From the NCBI GenBank assembly GCA_044239865.1, contig JBIIAO010000003.1:372001-436000 (forward strand): a stretch of 64,000 nt of DNA. The letters are read 5' to 3'. Below the pieces are notes generated by a model. It was not told the origin of the DNA and did no database searches. It worked only from the letters and a program-made list of their open reading frames with translations. Origin of the DNA: CAIZGX01 sp044239865. Lineage in GTDB: Bacteria; Bacteroidota; Bacteroidia; Flavobacteriales_D; Sanyastnellaceae. How positions within the stretch are numbered: position 1 is the first letter of the stretch; each line of letters starts with the position of its first letter. Of this stretch, positions 15,814-24,183 are shown in pieces. The position numbers were made by a program, and so were the translations under genes.

Positions 15814-18048
15814 TTATCTTGCGAGAGTAATGTGTCCGAAGATTATTTCGTCATCTCCAAATTGAGATTTGTAGAGGATTTTGTACGAATACGTTCCATT
15901 CGGAGCGTAGTAATCTCCGCCGCGCACATTTCCGGTCCAGAAAAAGTTTTGTTTATTGCCTGTAAAAACGGTCTCTCCCCAACGATCAAAAACTGTAATT
16001 TCCACTTCGTTTAGTTGATCAAAAATAGGAAACCAAACGTCGTTTATTCCATCGTTATTCGGGGTAAAGCTATTCGGAACGAAGAGAGTGAATTCACATT
16101 TTTCATAAAGGATTTCGATAGTTTCCGTGCGTGTTCCGCAATAATTCGTAGCAATCAAAGTGTAAGTTCCACTGACAGGTGGGATGATGGATGAACCTGT
16201 TTCCGAAGTGCTCCAAGCGAATGATTCAGCAAGGTTTTCGCCTGCATTCAAAGTTATAGGAAGATTCGAACATCGGATAACAGAGTCGGGCAGAACATCC
16301 AATGGTGCGTAATCCATAAAAACATCAATACTATCCAATGAAATACAAACACCGTCGTTTACAATCACGCTGTAACTGCCGGGTGAACTTACGGGCAAAA
16401 TAGTTGCGAGGTTGCCTATGTTCCAGGTGCCAGGAGCACCGGCATTAAGGTTGAGAATTGTTCCTTCACAAATAGTCGTGTCGTTTCCTAATGAAACAAT
16501 AGGAGGGAATTGAAACGTTATGTTCACGGTATCCGAACTTAAGCATCCGAGGGTGTTTAAACTTTGAAAATAAGGACCTGAAGTGGTGGTAGTAATTTGA
16601 TTTGAAATAACATTGGTGTTCCAAAGACCGGTTAAATTCGAATTAATTGTTGCAGTTTCGCTAATGCATAAAAATTGGTCTTGTCCCAAATAGAGCGTGG
16701 GAGGAGCTACTTCATTTGCTATTATGCTCTCAGCGGTAGCGCAAAAACCGTTGTAAAGCAGAACAGAAAAGTTACCTCCAGAATTGACAGTAAGAGTAGG
16801 TAAAGTTGAGCCATCGATGTTCCAGCTAAAGCCTGTTGCATTTGACAATGGATCCAGAACAATGCTCTCACCAGTGCAGAAATAAACACTGTCAGACCAA
16901 GTTGCAATTGGATAAAGTAATTCGGAAACGACCATGGCGTCATTCACACTGCAAATGCCATTGAATGCTGTAAAGGTATAGGTCCCCGCTCCAGAAATTG
17001 TTGGAGCCGTTGTCGTTTGTCCGCTGGTAATTGAGCCTGTATTAGTTGTCCAGATCATGTTGGTATATGCACCGGAAACTTGAGCGTTGAGTGTTAAAAC
17101 GCTGTTGTCGCAAACCACCGAATCGGCAGGAACGTTTATTATTGGATAGGGGAGCGTTGTTGCCAAAACGGAATATTGATGAGGTATTCCACACTGATCA
17201 GAATACGAAACGGTGAATGTGGTGTCAGAGGTTAATATGGCATTGATGGTTGCTGCATTCGGATTGTCGATGATGCCAGCGGGTTCCCATTGAATATTTG
17301 ATGAAGCATTTGCAGGTGCGTTCAAAGTTAAAATAGTGCCTTCACATATTGGTTGAGGCGGAACCAAAGGGTTTACGCTGCTTGGAAGACAAACCGTTTG
17401 TAAATTATTTAATCCTCCAGTGCTTCCTGCAAAACCATAATATACAATTGGGTTTCCTAAGAATATACTGTTGACCATGTCAATGGTTGCAGTTAATCTG
17501 AGGTTGCAATCGAAGTAGCAGCTGAAAGTCATTGTTGGGGCATCCCATACCATGCGCACTTGGTGGCTAGTATTGTCCTCAATATTCGCATTAGTTGCAT
17601 TGGCTTGAACAGGACCTGCAAGATTGTTTGCAGAACCATGATTCACCACACCGTTTTTCAAAAATGCAATGTGATCGTACCACGGATCATTGTTTGGACT
17701 TCCATTGGTATACGAATCGAATTCAACAGCAAATCCGACAGGAATGCCTTCGAAGCCCATACCACCACCACCTATTCCAAGAACATTGGTACCAGTGGGT
17801 TGTAGAATGAAACAGTTTCCATCTGCACCCCCATCATTGGCGCCAAAACTCATGGTGAAGTTTAAGTCAAAACTTTGGGTTAAATCAATCGTTGAAGTTG
17901 CCCATACAGAGCCCAGCTGCGTGTTTACAGGGGGAGTGAGTGTAAAGCAATTCCCACCAGTCGAAAAGGCGCTGCCGTTCGTAACAAACTGCCCGAAGGT
18001 AGTTATGGTGAAAAGTACAAAAACAATTAGCGCAAGCGTGAATCGCAT
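15814..18048 (-). CDS. Secreted lectin-like surface protein with type B T9SS sorting domain
   Basis: The 744-residue protein has a Sec signal peptide (MRFTLALIVFVLFTITTFGQ) and then an L-type-lectin-like domain at about 22-230, with repeated GNCF motifs and VGFAVEFDSYTNG. Several Ig/PKD-like repeats of roughly 80-90 residues with paired cysteines follow. The last 90 residues are the gliding-motility-associated C-terminal domain (FVPNSFTPNNDGINDVWFP; WGETVFTGN). That domain directs export by the type IX system and anchoring at the cell surface. The gene stands alone after tRNA-Val and a terminator. The ligand is unknown. Confidence 0.9.
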   Translation of the reverse strand: MRFTLALIVFVLFTITTFGQFVTNGSAFSTGGNCFTLTPPVNTQLGSVWATSTIDLTQSFDLNFTMSFGANDGGADGNCFILQPTGTNVLGIGGGGMGFEGIPVGFAVEFDSYTNGSPNNDPWYDHIAFLKNGVVNHGSANNLAGPVQANATNANIEDNTSHQVRMVWDAPTMTFSCYFDCNLRLTATIDMVNSIFLGNPIVYYGFAGSTGGLNNLQTVCLPSSVNPLVPPQPICEGTILTLNAPANASSNIQWEPAGIIDNPNAATINAILTSDTTFTVSYSDQCGIPHQYSVLATTLPYPIINVPADSVVCDNSVLTLNAQVSGAYTNMIWTTNTGSITSGQTTTAPTISGAGTYTFTAFNGICSVNDAMVVSELLYPIATWSDSVYFCTGESIVLDPLSNATGFSWNIDGSTLPTLTVNSGGNFSVLLYNGFCATAESIIANEVAPPTLYLGQDQFLCISETATINSNLTGLWNTNVISNQITTTTSGPYFQSLNTLGCLSSDTVNITFQFPPIVSLGNDTTICEGTILNLNAGAPGTWNIGNLATILPVSSPGSYSVIVNDGVCISLDSIDVFMDYAPLDVLPDSVIRCSNLPITLNAGENLAESFAWSTSETGSSIIPPVSGTYTLIATNYCGTRTETIEILYEKCEFTLFVPNSFTPNNDGINDVWFPIFDQLNEVEITVFDRWGETVFTGNKQNFFWTGNVRGGDYYAPNGTYSYKILYKSQFGDDEIIFGHITLAR

Positions 18049-18082
18049 TCTACGAAAGTACGATGATTTGACCTGAATAAAA

Positions 18083-18106
18083 AAAAGCCCTCTAATGAGG
18101 GCTTTT
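18083..18106. terminator. Terminator between tRNA-Val and the lectin-like gene
   Basis: AAAAGCCCTC pairs perfectly with GAGGGCTTTT around TAAT. A and T runs flank both sides, so it can work in either direction. It closes the tRNA-Val transcript on the minus strand. Confidence 0.85.
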
Positions 18107-18110
18107 GAAG

Positions 18111-18185
18111 TGGGAATTACTGGGTTCGAACCAGTGACCCTCTGCTTGTAAGGCAGATGCTCTGAACCAGCTGAGCTAAACTCCC
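18111..18185 (-). tRNA. tRNA-Val (TAC)
   Basis: The acceptor strands GGGAGTT and AATTCCC pair with one G-T. The anticodon TAC is in CCTTACAAG and the T loop is GGTTCGAACCC. It lies about 50 bases after the DUF5606 gene and before a terminator. Confidence 0.95.
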
Positions 18186-18237
18186 GTCCTTTTTCAGGAG
18201 TGCAAATATATAACGTGAATCTGATTCTCCAAAAAAA

Positions 18238-18672
18238 TTATGCGTTTTCTTCTGTTTCTTCCTCAGAGCTATCCTCAGAAGTCTCGAAATCAAGCATATC
18301 ACGGCTCTTTAACAGTCCGTACCAGCTAAATAATTTTTTAATATCGCTGTCGTAAACTCGATTCTCATCGAAGTCAGGAAGAATTTTTCTGAATTCTTCA
18401 CGCAACGCTGTGCCAGATAAATTGCTTGAAGGATCTTCAGCTTCAGCATAAACATTTTTCATGTTTGAAAGCACCTGCTTCAATGGCACATCTTCCTCAT
18501 AGGTGAACATGCTAATGTCGGCCAGGGTACTAACACGCTGGGTGCTTAGGATTGGCTGACGCTTTCCATCAACTAAGGATTCAGCCACTACAGCAACTTT
18601 ACCTGCCGATACCACTTTGAACAATCCAGATTTTCCGGATACTGAAATAATTTTTTCTAACTCTGTTGCCAT
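18238..18672 (-). CDS. DUF5606 family protein
   Basis: The 144-residue soluble protein opens with LEKIISVSGKSGLFKVVSAG, the pattern of the Bacteroidota-specific DUF5606 family, whose function is not known to me. The N-terminal half looks like a small beta-barrel. The tail is acidic (SEDSSEEETEENA). A TAGATTTG box at 18693-18700 lies 20 bases before the ATG. tRNA-Val follows on the same strand. Confidence 0.75.
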   Translation of the reverse strand: MATELEKIISVSGKSGLFKVVSAGKVAVVAESLVDGKRQPILSTQRVSTLADISMFTYEEDVPLKQVLSNMKNVYAEAEDPSSNLSGTALREEFRKILPDFDENRVYDSDIKKLFSWYGLLKSRDMLDFETSEDSSEEETEENA

Positions 18673-18692
18673 ACTTATTTTTTGAATGGAGG

Positions 18693-18700
18693 CAAATCTA
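18693..18700 (-). promoter_or_regulatory. -7 box before the DUF5606 gene
   Basis: TAGATTTG on the minus strand matches TAnnTTTG. No good TTTG is seen 19 bases upstream, so this is a one-box match. Confidence 0.5.
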
Positions 18701-18759
18701 ATCAGTTCGAATAGAAAATTATCAATTCGATGTATAATTTTTCTATCTAACTTGGTCGC

Positions 18760-19782
18760 ATGAATGCAAACATTCTTATTCTTTATGCCGGCGGAACCAT
18801 TGGAATGTGGGAAGATCCTGCCACGGGGACACTGATTCCGCTTGATCTAAAAGATTTAAATAAGTACCTTCCTGAGATTCAAGGTTTGAACGTAAGCTAT
18901 GAAGGAATTTCTCTAAAAACGCCTATTGACAGCGCTGAACTCACTCCCTCGGTTTGGACCGAGTTGGTTGAAATTATTGAAGCGAATTACAGTTTATTTG
19001 ACGGATTTGTTATCCTCCACGGCACGGATACGATGGCATACACCGCCTCTGCACTGAGTTTTATGATTCAGGGATTGAACAAGCCGATTATATTAACCGG
19101 ATCGCAATTGCCGTTGGGAAGGCTTCGCACCGATGGAAGAGAAAATTTTATAACAGCAATTGAAATTGCTTCAACAAGAAAAAATAACGAACCATTGGTT
19201 CAGGAAGTAGCCATTTGTTTTGGAGAACGTCTAATGCGAGGCAATCGCAGCTGGAAAGCCAATACGGAAATATTTGATGCATTTGATTCTCCGAATTACG
19301 GTAACCTCGCCAACATTGGAACCCATATTATTTTCAATGAACAACTTCTTTTTAGATCGAAGAAACCGTTGAAGTTTTCTAAGGAAATGACCGAAGGCGT
19401 TGGCGTTTTGAAATTATATCCAGGAATTCTACCTTCTTCCATTGCATACGCGTTGGGTCGTCCGAATATGAAAGTTTGCATCATCGAATCTTTTGGAGCT
19501 GGAAATGTCCCGCGCAATGAAGAGTTTTTAAATGTGTTCAAAGAAGCTATCGGTCGAGGAGTTTCAATAATAAACATTTCTCAATGCAGAAGAGGAAGTG
19601 TGGATGAAAGACTATATAAAACGGGAAAGGCCTTTGCCGAAGTAGGAGCTATATTCGGACATGACCTCACTTTTGAGGCGGCCATTACCAAGAGTATGTT
19701 CTTGTTAGCTCAAGGATTTTTTGGTGAAGATTTCCGTATGGCTTTGATAGAAAATATCGCCGGGGAGTTAAGTGAAAATTAA
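18760..19782 (+). CDS. ansA: Type I L-asparaginase
   Basis: The enzyme hydrolyses asparagine to aspartate and ammonia. There is no signal peptide, so it acts in the cytoplasm as type I enzymes do. The nucleophile Thr13 is in YAGGTIGMWE. The second catalytic block is HGTDT at 87-91, and LTGSQLPLG follows. At 340 residues it is full length. It converges on tatD with a four-base overlap of coding ends. Confidence 0.93.
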   Translation: MNANILILYAGGTIGMWEDPATGTLIPLDLKDLNKYLPEIQGLNVSYEGISLKTPIDSAELTPSVWTELVEIIEANYSLFDGFVILHGTDTMAYTASALSFMIQGLNKPIILTGSQLPLGRLRTDGRENFITAIEIASTRKNNEPLVQEVAICFGERLMRGNRSWKANTEIFDAFDSPNYGNLANIGTHIIFNEQLLFRSKKPLKFSKEMTEGVGVLKLYPGILPSSIAYALGRPNMKVCIIESFGAGNVPRNEEFLNVFKEAIGRGVSIINISQCRRGSVDERLYKTGKAFAEVGAIFGHDLTFEAAITKSMFLLAQGFFGEDFRMALIENIAGELSEN

Positions 19783-20546
19783 TCCAACGAAAACAAGCGC
19801 TTCGCATTCGCAGTAGTAAGCGCAGCTGTTTCGTCGAACGAGAGACCCAATGATTTCCCAATAAATTCAACCGTGTGCGCAATGAATGCAGGTTCATTTC
19901 TCTTTCCGCGATTAGGCACCGGAGAGAGAAAAGGCGCGTCTGTCTCAACCACAAGTTTCTCTAACGGGATTTTTTGAATGCTTCCATCTTGGTTTTTCTT
20001 GTAGGTGGAAGTTCCGCCGATTCCAAAATAGAAATTGTGGTAAGAGGTTATTTTTCGAATCTCATTTTCACTTCCAGTGAAACAATGGAACACTCCACGA
20101 AGCTCAGGGCCGTCATGCTCATCGAGGCATTCAAAGATCTCTTTGAACGATTCTCTTGCATGAATAACTAGGGGTAAATTGAATTCTTTCGCCCAGCCGA
20201 TTTGCTCAATGAATGATTTTTTTTGATTCTCTAAATTGTCCTGCTTCCAATGTAAATCAATGCCTGTTTCACCAATGCCAACAGGCTTTACAACGGGAAT
20301 AAGTGCCTTCATTCGAACCAAAATTTCTTTGTAATCGTCATTCACATCACACGGATGCAAGCCAATCATACTGTGAAAAAAAGTAGGGTATGCTTCGCAC
20401 AGCGCGAGCATAGGAGCAATGCTCGACTCGTCTATATTAGGAAGAAGAACTTTACTTACCTCAAACGACTTCGCCCGTTCAACAACTTCGGCTAAATCTT
20501 CCTTAAAAACATCTAAATAAACATGGCTGTGCGTATCAATTATCAT
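19779..20546 (-). CDS. tatD: TatD family metal-dependent hydrolase (putative DNase)
   Basis: This TIM-barrel family includes 3'-5' DNases and quality-control deoxyribonucleases. The metal-binding pattern is present: DTHSHVYLD at the N-terminus, GETGID, LVIHARES, HCFTGSE and ETDAPFL. It is 255 residues, as expected. It diverges from the GT9 gene, whose start is 46 bases away. YcfH-type and TatD-type members cannot be told apart here. Confidence 0.9.
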   Translation of the reverse strand: MIIDTHSHVYLDVFKEDLAEVVERAKSFEVSKVLLPNIDESSIAPMLALCEAYPTFFHSMIGLHPCDVNDDYKEILVRMKALIPVVKPVGIGETGIDLHWKQDNLENQKKSFIEQIGWAKEFNLPLVIHARESFKEIFECLDEHDGPELRGVFHCFTGSENEIRKITSYHNFYFGIGGTSTYKKNQDGSIQKIPLEKLVVETDAPFLSPVPNRGKRNEPAFIAHTVEFIGKSLGLSFDETAALTTANAKRLFSLD

Positions 20547-20576
20547 TTCGCAAAAGTAGTGAGTTCCTTTTGAATG

Positions 20577-20584
20577 TATCTTGC
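20577..20584 (+). promoter_or_regulatory. -7-like box before the GT9 gene
   Basis: TATCTTGC, one base off TAnnTTTG, stands eight bases before the ATG at 20592. It overlaps the alternative upstream ATG, which argues for the downstream start. Confidence 0.4.
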
Positions 20585-20591
20585 ACCCGAA

Positions 20592-21602
20592 ATGAATTCG
20601 AGGGCAAAAATTTTAGTGATTCGGTTCAGCAGTATCGGTGATATTGTTTTAACTTCTCCTGTTTATCGGATTCTTCAGGAACAACTGCCGCACGGTGCAG
20701 AGATTCATATACTTACTCAAAAGCGTTTTTATTTTGTGCAAGAAGCAAATCCTTACGTGAATAAAATTTGGGCCGTTGAGAAGAGTGGGATGGAAGTTTT
20801 CAAAGAATTGAAAAATGAAAACTTCGATTACATCATCGATCTTCAAAATAGTCTGCGTTCAAGAAGCATTCGAAACAAGTTAGGTGTGCTTTCTTTCCAA
20901 GTGAACAAGCAGAACATTCGCAAATGGATTCAAATTAATTTGGGACTGTGGAAAGGTTCTGTGGGCCATATCGTCGATCGTTACATCGATACGCTTAAAA
21001 CGTTTAAAATTTCAAACGATGGCAAAGGATTGGAATATTTTATTCCTTCAGCAACGACATCCATCGGAGATTTACTTCCTCCGGATTTCATGGAAAGCAA
21101 ATACACGGTTATCGCTGTAGGTGGCGCACACGAAGGGAAACGTTGGAGTGAAGAAAATTGGGTAGAGCTCTCAGAAAAATTTCACGAGGAAAGAATAATT
21201 TGGATAGGGGGAAAGGAGGATTCAATTCAATTGAATCATTCACCTCTTCATCTTGATTTAATTGGAAAGTGTACCGTTCATGAAAGTGCTCGCATTATAG
21301 AACATGCGAAAGCTGTGATATGCGGAGATACGGGCATGATGCACATTGCTGCTGCATTCCAAAAAGACATTATTGCTTTGTGGGGATGTACAACTCCAGA
21401 TTTAGGAATGGGAGTATACAGACCCAAGCCAAAAGTTGGCGAACACATGCATTCAATATATCTTCAGTCGAAGCGAAAAGGACGACCATGTTCTAAGCTC
21501 GGTAATCATTGCAAATACGGTATGCACAACAAGTGCATAGACGTCATTCATGTGAATCATGTGATAAACGCATTTAATAAATTGAAAAACAAATGGCAAT
21601 GA
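20592..21602 (+). CDS. Glycosyltransferase family 9 (heptosyltransferase-like)
   Basis: GT9 enzymes add sugars to the lipopolysaccharide core from nucleotide-activated donors. The 336-residue protein opens with ILVIRFSSIGDIVLTSPV, the family signature. In the C-terminal Rossmann half it has CGDTGMMHIAAAFQKDIIALWG, the donor-binding block. The ATG at 20592 is favoured because a promoter-like TATCTTGC overlaps the ATG six codons upstream. Its end overlaps the next thioesterase gene. The sugar is unknown. Confidence 0.88.
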   Translation: MNSRAKILVIRFSSIGDIVLTSPVYRILQEQLPHGAEIHILTQKRFYFVQEANPYVNKIWAVEKSGMEVFKELKNENFDYIIDLQNSLRSRSIRNKLGVLSFQVNKQNIRKWIQINLGLWKGSVGHIVDRYIDTLKTFKISNDGKGLEYFIPSATTSIGDLLPPDFMESKYTVIAVGGAHEGKRWSEENWVELSEKFHEERIIWIGGKEDSIQLNHSPLHLDLIGKCTVHESARIIEHAKAVICGDTGMMHIAAAFQKDIIALWGCTTPDLGMGVYRPKPKVGEHMHSIYLQSKRKGRPCSKLGNHCKYGMHNKCIDVIHVNHVINAFNKLKNKWQ

Positions 21603-22108
21603 AAAAAGTATCACCAAAGGAAACGCTAACCATAGCTACGCATTTCGTTCTTCCTGAAAACACCAATACGTTGGGAAATCTAATGGGAGGACAACTTCTA
21701 AATTGGTTGGACATTGCATCTGCAATTTCAGCGCACAGACTTTGTAAACGAGTTGTGGTTACTGCTGCAGTTAACAATGTTTCATTTCAACACCCAATTA
21801 AATTGGGCGACATTGTTATTATTGAAGCGAAAGTTTCTAGAAGTTTTGCGACTTCTATGGAGGTGTTCATGGATATTTATGTGGAACACCATACAACAGG
21901 AGAGAAAATTAAGTGCAACGAGGCGATTTACACCTTTGTTGCTGTAGATCAGATGGGAAGCCCCATTCATGTTCCGGAGTTGCATCCTGAAACAAAGGAA
22001 GAGAAATTACGATTTGAAGGTGCTTTAAGAAGACGTCAACTTCGTTTGATTTTAGCCGGAAAAATGAAGCCGGAAGATGCAAGTGAATTAAAAGCTTTGT
22101 TCGCCTAA
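21593..22108 (+). CDS. Acyl-CoA thioesterase, hotdog fold
   Basis: The 171-residue hydrolase cleaves acyl-CoA to free acid and CoA. It has the YciA/BACH-type block NTLGNLMGGQLLNWLDIASAIS, with the catalytic Asp on the hotdog helix, and VVVTAAVNNVSFQHPIKLGD after it. The start could be ATG at 21593 (10-base overlap with the GT9 gene) or ATG at 21599, which forms an ATGA overlap. It joins HemJ by a TAATG overlap, so the chain is translationally coupled. Confidence 0.9.
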   Translation: MAMKKVSPKETLTIATHFVLPENTNTLGNLMGGQLLNWLDIASAISAHRLCKRVVVTAAVNNVSFQHPIKLGDIVIIEAKVSRSFATSMEVFMDIYVEHHTTGEKIKCNEAIYTFVAVDQMGSPIHVPELHPETKEEKLRFEGALRRRQLRLILAGKMKPEDASELKALFA

Positions 22109-22647
22109 TGGATACGGTAAAAGCCCTTCATATAATTTTTGTCGTGACTTGGTTTGCAGGTCTTTTTTATATTTTTAGACTGTTCGTTTACCATGCAGAA
22201 GCGCATGAAACAAAAGAAGAACTCGAGCGAGAAATTCTTGTTAAGCAGTACAAAATTATGGAGTGGCGCCTGTGGTATATAATCACCTGGCCAAGCGCAA
22301 TCTTAACGCTTATTTTAGGCGTTGCGCTTTTGTATTTCAATCCAGGTTATCTAACTCAACCGTGGATGCTTATAAAATTGTTTTTTGTTTTTTGTCTTTA
22401 TGCTTATCAGATTTTAGGACAACGAATATTTAAAAACCTATACGAAGACAGAAGGACCTACAAAGCATATCACATGCGCATGCTGAACGAAGTAAGCACA
22501 CTAGTTTTAATAGCAGTGGTGTTTTTAGTTGTGCGTAAAGATGAGCTGAGCTGGGTGTGGGGTGTATTGAGTATAATTGGAATTGGCATGATTCTTACTT
22601 TTGCCATCCGAGCATACGCGAACTACCGCAAACGCAGTAACTCCTAA
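22108..22647 (+). CDS. hemJ: HemJ-type protoporphyrinogen IX oxidase
   Basis: HemJ oxidises protoporphyrinogen IX to protoporphyrin IX in haem synthesis. The 179-residue membrane protein has four or five membrane segments. The first carries the conserved histidine and the family opening LHIIFVVTWFAGLFYIFRL, and the cytoplasmic loop has RLWYIITWPSAILTLILG. The start and stop codons overlap with neighbours on both sides (TAATG). The link with GT9 and thioesterase genes is positional only. Confidence 0.85.
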   Translation: MDTVKALHIIFVVTWFAGLFYIFRLFVYHAEAHETKEELEREILVKQYKIMEWRLWYIITWPSAILTLILGVALLYFNPGYLTQPWMLIKLFFVFCLYAYQILGQRIFKNLYEDRRTYKAYHMRMLNEVSTLVLIAVVFLVVRKDELSWVWGVLSIIGIGMILTFAIRAYANYRKRSNS

Positions 22648-22694
22648 TGCGAAAAAAAAAGTATTTTCATATCTTTATCAAAAATCAACACAGC

Positions 22695-23243
22695 ATGTAT
22701 AGATTATTGTTTCTACTAATGATCGCTTCTCAAGCATTAAGTTTTCAAGCGATTGGGCAGAAGAAAAGTTTGCCTGCCTGGCTCGCGGATGAAAAGAAAA
22801 ACGATAAGTTGGTCTATGTAAATGGAGTTACAATTGCGGATGATACCAACGCAGAAATGCCGACTCGAATAACAGTTGAAATCTTCGGTTCAGAGCCGAA
22901 GAAAGCAACGTTCGACACGTTTAGCGACAGAGGTAATTTTGAATTTTATTTGCGTTCCAATGCGATTTACCACATTTCTTTTGAGAAGGATGGTTATCTC
23001 ACGAAAATGCTCGAAGTGGTTACCGATAACATTCCAGACAAAGGTTGGAAAGCAGGTTTTAGTTTGGAGTTGCAAGTCTCTATGGAAATATCGGTTGAAG
23101 GGTTTAGTGAAGAGCTTCAATCTACTCCATATGCTCGTTGTATGTACAGCGGAAAGTCAAGGAAGATTGAATTTGACAAAGTTTTTTCGAAAGAGTCTAA
23201 AGCGTCTTGGGAAAAAGAACGATTGCGTTGCTTGAAGAAATAA
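22695..23243 (+). CDS. Secreted protein of unknown function
   Basis: I do not recognise a family. The ATG at 22695 gives a 182-residue protein with a clear Sec signal peptide (MYRLLFLLMIASQALSFQAIG). An alternative ATG at 22647 overlaps the HemJ stop by one base but would put 16 basic residues before the signal. The mature part has a beta-rich region reminiscent of carboxypeptidase-regulatory-like domains (GNFEFYLRSNAIYHISFEKDGYL cut short) and ends with a basic tail. An intrinsic terminator follows, lying inside the facing dehydrogenase gene. Confidence 0.6.
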   Translation: MYRLLFLLMIASQALSFQAIGQKKSLPAWLADEKKNDKLVYVNGVTIADDTNAEMPTRITVEIFGSEPKKATFDTFSDRGNFEFYLRSNAIYHISFEKDGYLTKMLEVVTDNIPDKGWKAGFSLELQVSMEISVEGFSEELQSTPYARCMYSGKSRKIEFDKVFSKESKASWEKERLRCLKK

Positions 23244-23244
23244 C

Positions 23245-24183
23245 TTAAAGGGCGTATTGCCCTTTTATTTTTTCAAATAAAACGTAGGATAGTTTGTAAT
23301 AGCTTTCGTTTGTCCATCCCGCCACATGCGGTGAAAGCAAGACATTGGCGTAGGTCAAAAGCTTTTCGAAAAGCGGATTGTCATTCAAACCTTCCAACGA
23401 AGATTTTTCAAAAGGCAGCACGTCTAAAGCTGCATGGGTAACAATCCCTGCGTCCAAGGCATTCATGAGATCAAGCGCATTCACATGTCCTCCGCGCGAA
23501 GTGTTGATGAATACAATTTTCTTTTTGAATGAATGGAAGAAAGCTTCGTTTGCATATTCTTTTGTCTCTTCGCTGAGCGGTAAATGCAGGCTAACAATAT
23601 CTGCAGTTTCAAAAATTTCTTCTAGGGTTACACGCTTCGCTAATGAACCGAATGAACGTTCGGTGTATTTGTCGTGTGCGATAACAGACGCTTCAAATCC
23701 GGAGAGTTTTTTAGCAACGCTTTGTCCCATGTGCCCGAAACCGATAAGCGCAATGGTTTTTCCTTTTATTTCAAACCCGCGATGTTCTTCGCGTAGCCAT
23801 TCTTTTCTGCGAACACTTACATTTGCCAGATGAATGTTATTCGCTAGGGCCAATAGCATTCCAACCACATGCTCACCCACAGCATCGCTGTTTCCCTCTG
23901 GCGAAGAAAAGACTTTTACATTATGTTTTTCACAACTTTCGAGGTCTATGCTTTCGAGTCCAGATCCGCTTCGCGCGATAAATTCCAAATTGCTTCCAGC
24001 CTGAATCAATTGCTCGTCGAAAGAAATACGGCTTCTAAGAACAATTCCGTTGTACCTAGAAATACATTTCAGTAAATTGTTGTAAGAAATGGAGTAATTG
24101 AACTCGCATTCAAATCCCACTTCAGTTAACTTTTCAGCAAGAATGGGATGAACGGTTTCTAAGAAGAGAATTCGTTTTCCCAT
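23245..24183 (-). CDS. D-isomer 2-hydroxyacid dehydrogenase (phosphoglycerate dehydrogenase-like)
   Basis: The NAD-dependent oxidoreductase has 312 residues. The Rossmann motif is IGFGHMGQSVAKKL, the catalytic Arg lies in NTSRGGHVNALDL, and the catalytic His is in SPHVAGW near the C-terminus. It lacks the ACT domain of long SerA enzymes. It may be a phosphoglycerate dehydrogenase for serine synthesis or another 2-hydroxyacid enzyme. Its ATG overlaps the mgtE stop (TAATG), so translation is coupled. Its last codons hold the terminator of the facing gene. Confidence 0.85.
   Translation of the reverse strand: MGKRILFLETVHPILAEKLTEVGFECEFNYSISYNNLLKCISRYNGIVLRSRISFDEQLIQAGSNLEFIARSGSGLESIDLESCEKHNVKVFSSPEGNSDAVGEHVVGMLLALANNIHLANVSVRRKEWLREEHRGFEIKGKTIALIGFGHMGQSVAKKLSGFEASVIAHDKYTERSFGSLAKRVTLEEIFETADIVSLHLPLSEETKEYANEAFFHSFKKKIVFINTSRGGHVNALDLMNALDAGIVTHAALDVLPFEKSSLEGLNDNPLFEKLLTYANVLLSPHVAGWTNESYYKLSYVLFEKIKGQYAL
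23247..23273 (+). terminator. Terminator buried in the end of the facing dehydrogenase gene
   Basis: AAAGGGC pairs with GCCCTTT around GTATT and is followed by TATTTTTT. It ends the plus-strand GT9-thioesterase-HemJ chain. The same bases encode KGQYAL and the stop codon of the minus-strand dehydrogenase. Confidence 0.75.

Noticed and set aside
17560..18076. Plus-strand frames opposite the lectin-like surface protein
   Set aside because: Shadows of the minus-strand gene; several overlapping frames are open there only because of its Gly/Thr/Asn-rich codons.
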